A stretch of 64,000 bases of DNA from Durusdinium trenchii (lineage: Eukaryota > Sar > Dinophyceae > Suessiales > Symbiodiniaceae): the NCBI GenBank assembly GCA_963970005.1, contig CAXAMN010023362.1, positions 594,801-658,800 on the forward strand, read 5' to 3'. The position numbers and the translations under genes were made by a program. Under the pieces are notes generated by a model that searched no databases, was not told the origin of the DNA, and was given only the letters and a program-made list of their open reading frames with translations. This document shows positions 63,001 to 64,000 of this stretch, piece by piece; positions within the stretch are counted from its first letter, which is position 1; each line of letters starts with the position of its first letter.

Positions 63001-64000
63001 ACGTCATGATCAAAACGTGTAATCCTTTGACCCGAAATTTGCCTACTGAACTCCCCCCCCTCATTCGCAGGGTCGTAGAGCTTCTTGCGAGGCTGCAAAT
63101 GAAACCGAGTCCAAGTGCGAGTTTCGGGATCATGGTGCCAATAGTCTCGTGTTCGATGTTGTTGGCATGCTGTTGCAAGTTTGGGATCGAAAACATGAGC
63201 AAAAGGATGCGCAGATTTGGGGAGACGTACGTGGGAAAACTCTTTGTGATGGCAACCAAAATACCGATCATAGGCTTCGGGCTCGCCAATGTCGACGGCT
63301 GATTTGATAAGCTCCCATCCCTTGGACAGGTGCTCCTTTGGCCCGGCCAATTTGAAATCATCCACGTATACAACCAAAAGAAGTCGAAGTTCTTGGTGGT
63401 AGAACATGCTCTGCCAAACATCGGGCAGAATTTGTTCCCAACCTTTGGAGTGAAGTCGACTGTTGAGGTGCTTTTCCCAAATTCCGCCGCTGTCGGGATG
63501 TCCGTATAAAGCCAACACGAGGGGTACCACGGGGTTTTGATATTTGCCCTCCCAGGTCTTCGGCCACCGATTTCGCGGAAGAGATATCCATGTGGGCACC
63601 CCAGTGAAGAGGGCCTGGACATAAGCTTGAACAGCGTCTGCCTGCTGTTTGCCAAACCCTGGCTGACTACCATAGGCATCAAGAACCTTGGCGGCTTCCA
63701 TTGACGCTGGGCTTGAGCCCAACTCGCCAAACAAAGCATGGTCAGAATTTTGATCTCTGACATTGTTGCCTTCGAAAACCGTCCGGCCTTTGAATTTTCT
63801 CAAAGGGTTCCACGCTTCAAGCTCACTGCCCTTCTCGTAGCACGCTTCAAAAATGCGGCCGAGATGGACAGTCTCTCCCTTGCGGTGTGCCTCACTAACG
63901 ACCTTTCGGCACTCCTGAACACGGGCTTCATCCCATGTTCCCTTGGCTCTTAGTCGCTCCCACTCAGCGTCCAACGCTGCTTTGGCCTTCGGAGTTCGAG
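57075..64000 (-). CDS. Ty1/copia polyprotein with extra C-terminal enzymatic domains, 5' partial
   Basis: An open frame of more than 2,300 codons with no stop, entering from beyond the right edge; it ends with TAG at 57075. Residues are counted from 63974. RT 20-250: FEGNNVRDQN, Asp113 in QADAVQAYVQA, LALYGHPDSGGIWEKHL, LLLVVYVDDFKLAGP with the YVDD box at 203-206. RNase H 478-755: FADADWAGDEEAKSTSG, QTVISTSSTEAEV, MEDNQATITILKSGNSSSMK. Then methyltransferase-like 792-985, SGNH-hydrolase-like 1122-1345, acidic coiled region 1380-1550, Tpt1/KptA-like 1618-1855, zinc ribbon 1972-1989 (CSQC...CDIC), and a 300-residue tail ending in a Trp/Ser-rich stretch. Copia proteins normally end shortly after RNase H, so about 1,540 residues are extra. 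Gag, protease and integrase lie outside the window. No frameshift or stop is visible, unlike every other element here. Confidence 0.9.
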   Translation of the reverse strand, partial: RTPKAKAALDAEWERLRAKGTWDEARVQECRKVVSEAHRKGETVHLGRIFEACYEKGSELEAWNPLRKFKGRTVFEGNNVRDQNSDHALFGELGSSPASMEAAKVLDAYGSQPGFGKQQADAVQAYVQALFTGVPTWISLPRNRWPKTWEGKYQNPVVPLVLALYGHPDSGGIWEKHLNSRLHSKGWEQILPDVWQSMFYHQELRLLLVVYVDDFKLAGPKEHLSKGWELIKSAVDIGEPEAYDRYFGCHHKEFSHVRLPKSAHPFAHVFDPKLATACQQHRTRDYWHHDPETRTWTRFHLQPRKKLYDPANEGGEFSRQISGQRITRFDHDVTFHGCPSIQAVSGDEGTTLVMDSWSDNPKLQTEGFWTGSTIFTYGEEVDLSAFAAASKNRPGPHRNKREAKNEAKQKRFKPIEDVVKSTAGVMAKPVSIVRYDMSSFLESCVEAYCELAKVDVSSLKPVPTPFTDAGIARPTLSESEPNGRLQPIASKVLMKILFAARMARFDLLRATQSLASRVTKWSTECDVALHRLVAYIHHTKDRFLDAFIGDPLSECQIWLFADADWAGDEEAKSTSGCTTVIVGPNTYFPINSFSKKQTVISTSSTEAEVVAANQALRAEGLPVLALFEKLAYGKVATKLAPKGKYADEEVFTRIDPEINEIRNGNVDSGLDVSNIQGLKVHFPDFCQVKFMEDNQATITILKSGNSSSMKHVNRTQNVSFKWLKQQFEREQFDLVNVGTLYQTADILTKAFTNAAKWEHALRLIGIGQKLADSPVQAGAPTRTVVSKVLQQGGVAHANTHDRLLIEFCCSADSKLGQMRSESKGCKVLRVTINEDATTGECMRWLDKEINTFKQQHPKAKVLLYGSLPCTGGSPWGNVNKQTEEGMERIKEQQKEFTKLFKSFAKLVRDHLDSRTFVAFELSRRCRYWHWPSVLAFIKRHNLQGYNFDGCMFGVRDDHGNLMRKSWHICTNLHELACLEQYMCTHDHTHGQSRGKSLKRAEGYTFEYTDLVHRCFKNSSSSHSAAVAQRALPAIIVDHTMSADQDMRRETLDIFESHFRQIVASGYYLEDGYSEDVDAVLNGVLGQHTAHSVLAGLVEKNRWLEPELGPLIRTSRYDLAAFTGVPSSQDYQTVHILISDSTLCLVSGSKRKPQRFDLADHFQAYRPSYCKHFHHECLWGAELPLLLKRARIAVRSLKRQFPGCMLLVGVVWSGNELIDKKGIEAQTSWPFDHPDGDHYMELQEKAQEELVGFAADMFRYGVHSAALISAPDPETYNFTRQGPYSDWYNRLSQWFQDEVYGSQVGKCRFRLVNINVLNIRMDLRDQWHCEKSDENANHIFSFCQSVFHLLMRLYVLGDIALEVAATSPMNRPLGGLELRDDRLPPHQRYEELMRNLADVRHKRAIAAAELTARALTKKDVAAEQPNRAAPITEADMAVIDDEPEGEEADPDLSEIFVANDATAEKILQQRLDVMEEEQEKIAAELDINRETYEGRLQTLEELSHRVETGENPAAWLDIDAIDDEEESPYEEVVPEEHEEESAPHGEQGSAAITGVPEPEAPSSPPAAGADAGHVVCPQYLADQYHEYTYKTAEVDGAFQQVVQLGDKQLPLHFASGWELNGGHLFFAKPLKDWLTQLSKVVRQHDQYLGLEVDEDGYADLDEVARCFGLNHRSAPPLTVKDLIAIAAKDKKNRFEFLGIREGHKLEEKGVALWPLKMRATAGQSKHAIKSAQDNYRSAALMYCSPALRPEAKAPFIGKPIAKADEIPALAYHRTRPACWKRIVKEGLIPGGGEFVGSDRAHVYLAANRITETDYQSGLRGKHPIQLTVALREAVDGGLIFFQNRSGGIMTVDTVPPEYIVSVENTESQSTLWTRVSAVGLPEAAPADGGESRAAVTGEPRPTAKAMPVSLTATSKSAPARKAAPSTPPTSIENVAEQEQPAASYSGYAPPEPAGPPPGFDAPITAPTLRKGRKLTVIQVECSQCKGLVLRGMTHCDICSAELATNTELPEEAVTRLSVLRKQQLARAGLARTECPVSDYIKAGLNLRVVSASGRGNMSPEAIMIQDARSRMKRADKCGFQSIEDRFEHDVQFMERMLQMGYDHRAAQRQDWLCHAHLANPPRNKAQVSLGLGYDEDHSLARLAYIDVAPDRYPQAMDYIPEQWCVIYRTNILSLREYIEYLNSPDSHRGLLAWDGVHQMSQYCALEELRQLCHDNLSAARRDVVNKQTQEQRQQQSKGKRKSSTGGDGTPASKAKGGPPPSPVSPRASGSASSSWGWSSWNWSEWGEQRQWDRRSWDWSSSRSQWHWR
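58410..59123 (-). other. Domain: Tpt1/KptA RNA 2'-phosphotransferase-like, in copia polyprotein
   Basis: Residues 1618-1855. The N-lobe LSKVVRQHDQYLGLEVDEDG, then YADLDEVARC and LTVKDLIAIAAKDKKNRFEF, matches the LSK-x-LRH and DKxRFE motifs of the Tpt1 family. MRATAGQS stands for the RAxQGHS motif. LAYHRTRPACWKRIVKEGLI stands for the YHGT segment, with AHVYLAAN for the HVHLS segment. SGLRGKHPIQLTV and VPPEYIVSV follow in the ADP-ribosyltransferase lobe. Three Arg expected for catalysis appear kept (1633, 1709, 1810). The His after the first Arg and the His of QGHS are Gln. Confidence 0.65.
59940..60611 (-). other. Domain: SGNH-hydrolase-like, in copia polyprotein
   Basis: Residues 1122-1345. 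The four family landmarks are in order. HILISDST has Ser1132 in a DS context. LLVGVVWSGNEL has Gly1205-Asn1206. DQWH has Asp1316 and His1319 near the end, followed by a helix, as in GDSL/SGNH esterases. A strand LISAPDP and a loop with PYSDWYNRLSQWF lie between. An esterase of this fold is known in ORF1 of some LINE elements (CR1-type), so the pairing with a retroelement has precedent. Confidence 0.6.
61020..61601 (-). other. Domain: methyltransferase-like, in copia polyprotein
   Basis: Residues 792-985. RLLIEFCCSADSKLGQ fits a SAM-binding motif I. VLLYGSLPCTGGSPWGNV (Pro860-Cys861) fits a motif IV-type loop. FVAFELSRRCRYWHWPSV has Glu in the motif VI position. NFDGCMFGVRDDHGN resembles the late Arg motif. 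The order is that of C5 methyltransferases, but the sequence is remote, so the substrate is unknown. Similar segments occur in other dinoflagellate copia proteins as I recall them. Confidence 0.5.

Overview
The window looks like nuclear DNA of a dinoflagellate, most likely a member of the Symbiodiniaceae or a close relative. Four things point this way. A 15-nt relict of the dinoflagellate spliced leader (CCATTTTGGCTCAAG) sits at 22633-22647 on the minus strand, 58 nt upstream of an ATG. There are several retroelement families of a type typical of these genomes, one of them carrying a DNA cytosine methyltransferase. Ordinary genes are very sparse. Minisatellites, foldback elements and polypyrimidine tracts are abundant.

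Layout. 0-2.6 kb: a broken Ty1/copia-type gag with CCCH and CCHC zinc fingers, minus strand. 3.4-8.4 kb: the host gene-like interval. It holds a double ubiquitin-like plus Tudor-like protein, two candidate exons or small genes, and an RluA-type pseudouridine synthase, all on the minus strand. 10.1-11.6 kb: a 1.5-kb foldback element with terminal inverted repeats. 13.7-22.65 kb: tyrosine-recombinase (DIRS-like) retroelement material on the minus strand. In transcription order it reads spliced-leader relict, tyrosine recombinase, CCCH finger, phosphatase-like domain, gag-like ORFs with a second CCCH finger, methyltransferase-like domain, then an intact reverse transcriptase-RNase H ORF. Most of it is broken by frameshifts. 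25.6-51.5 kb: a gene desert made of simple repeats, foldback structures and dispersed short repeats, with one candidate exon and one hypothetical protein ORF. 51.6-56.7 kb: a second DIRS-like element, gag-RT-RNase H-DNMT-tyrosine recombinase, shattered by frameshifts and ending in two 98%-identical 237-bp repeats. 57.1-64.0 kb: an uninterrupted copia polyprotein ORF of about 6.9 kb running off the right edge.

The copia polyprotein is the most unusual object. After the normal RT and RNase H it continues in frame for about 1,540 residues. These carry a methyltransferase-like domain, an SGNH-hydrolase-like domain, a Tpt1/KptA-like RNA 2'-phosphotransferase domain and a zinc ribbon, and end in a conserved tail. 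The ORF is open throughout, so it is recent or under selection.

Common theme: three retroelements here carry nucleic-acid or RNA-end modifying domains beside RT. All assignments come from reading motifs by eye. No alignment or database search was possible.
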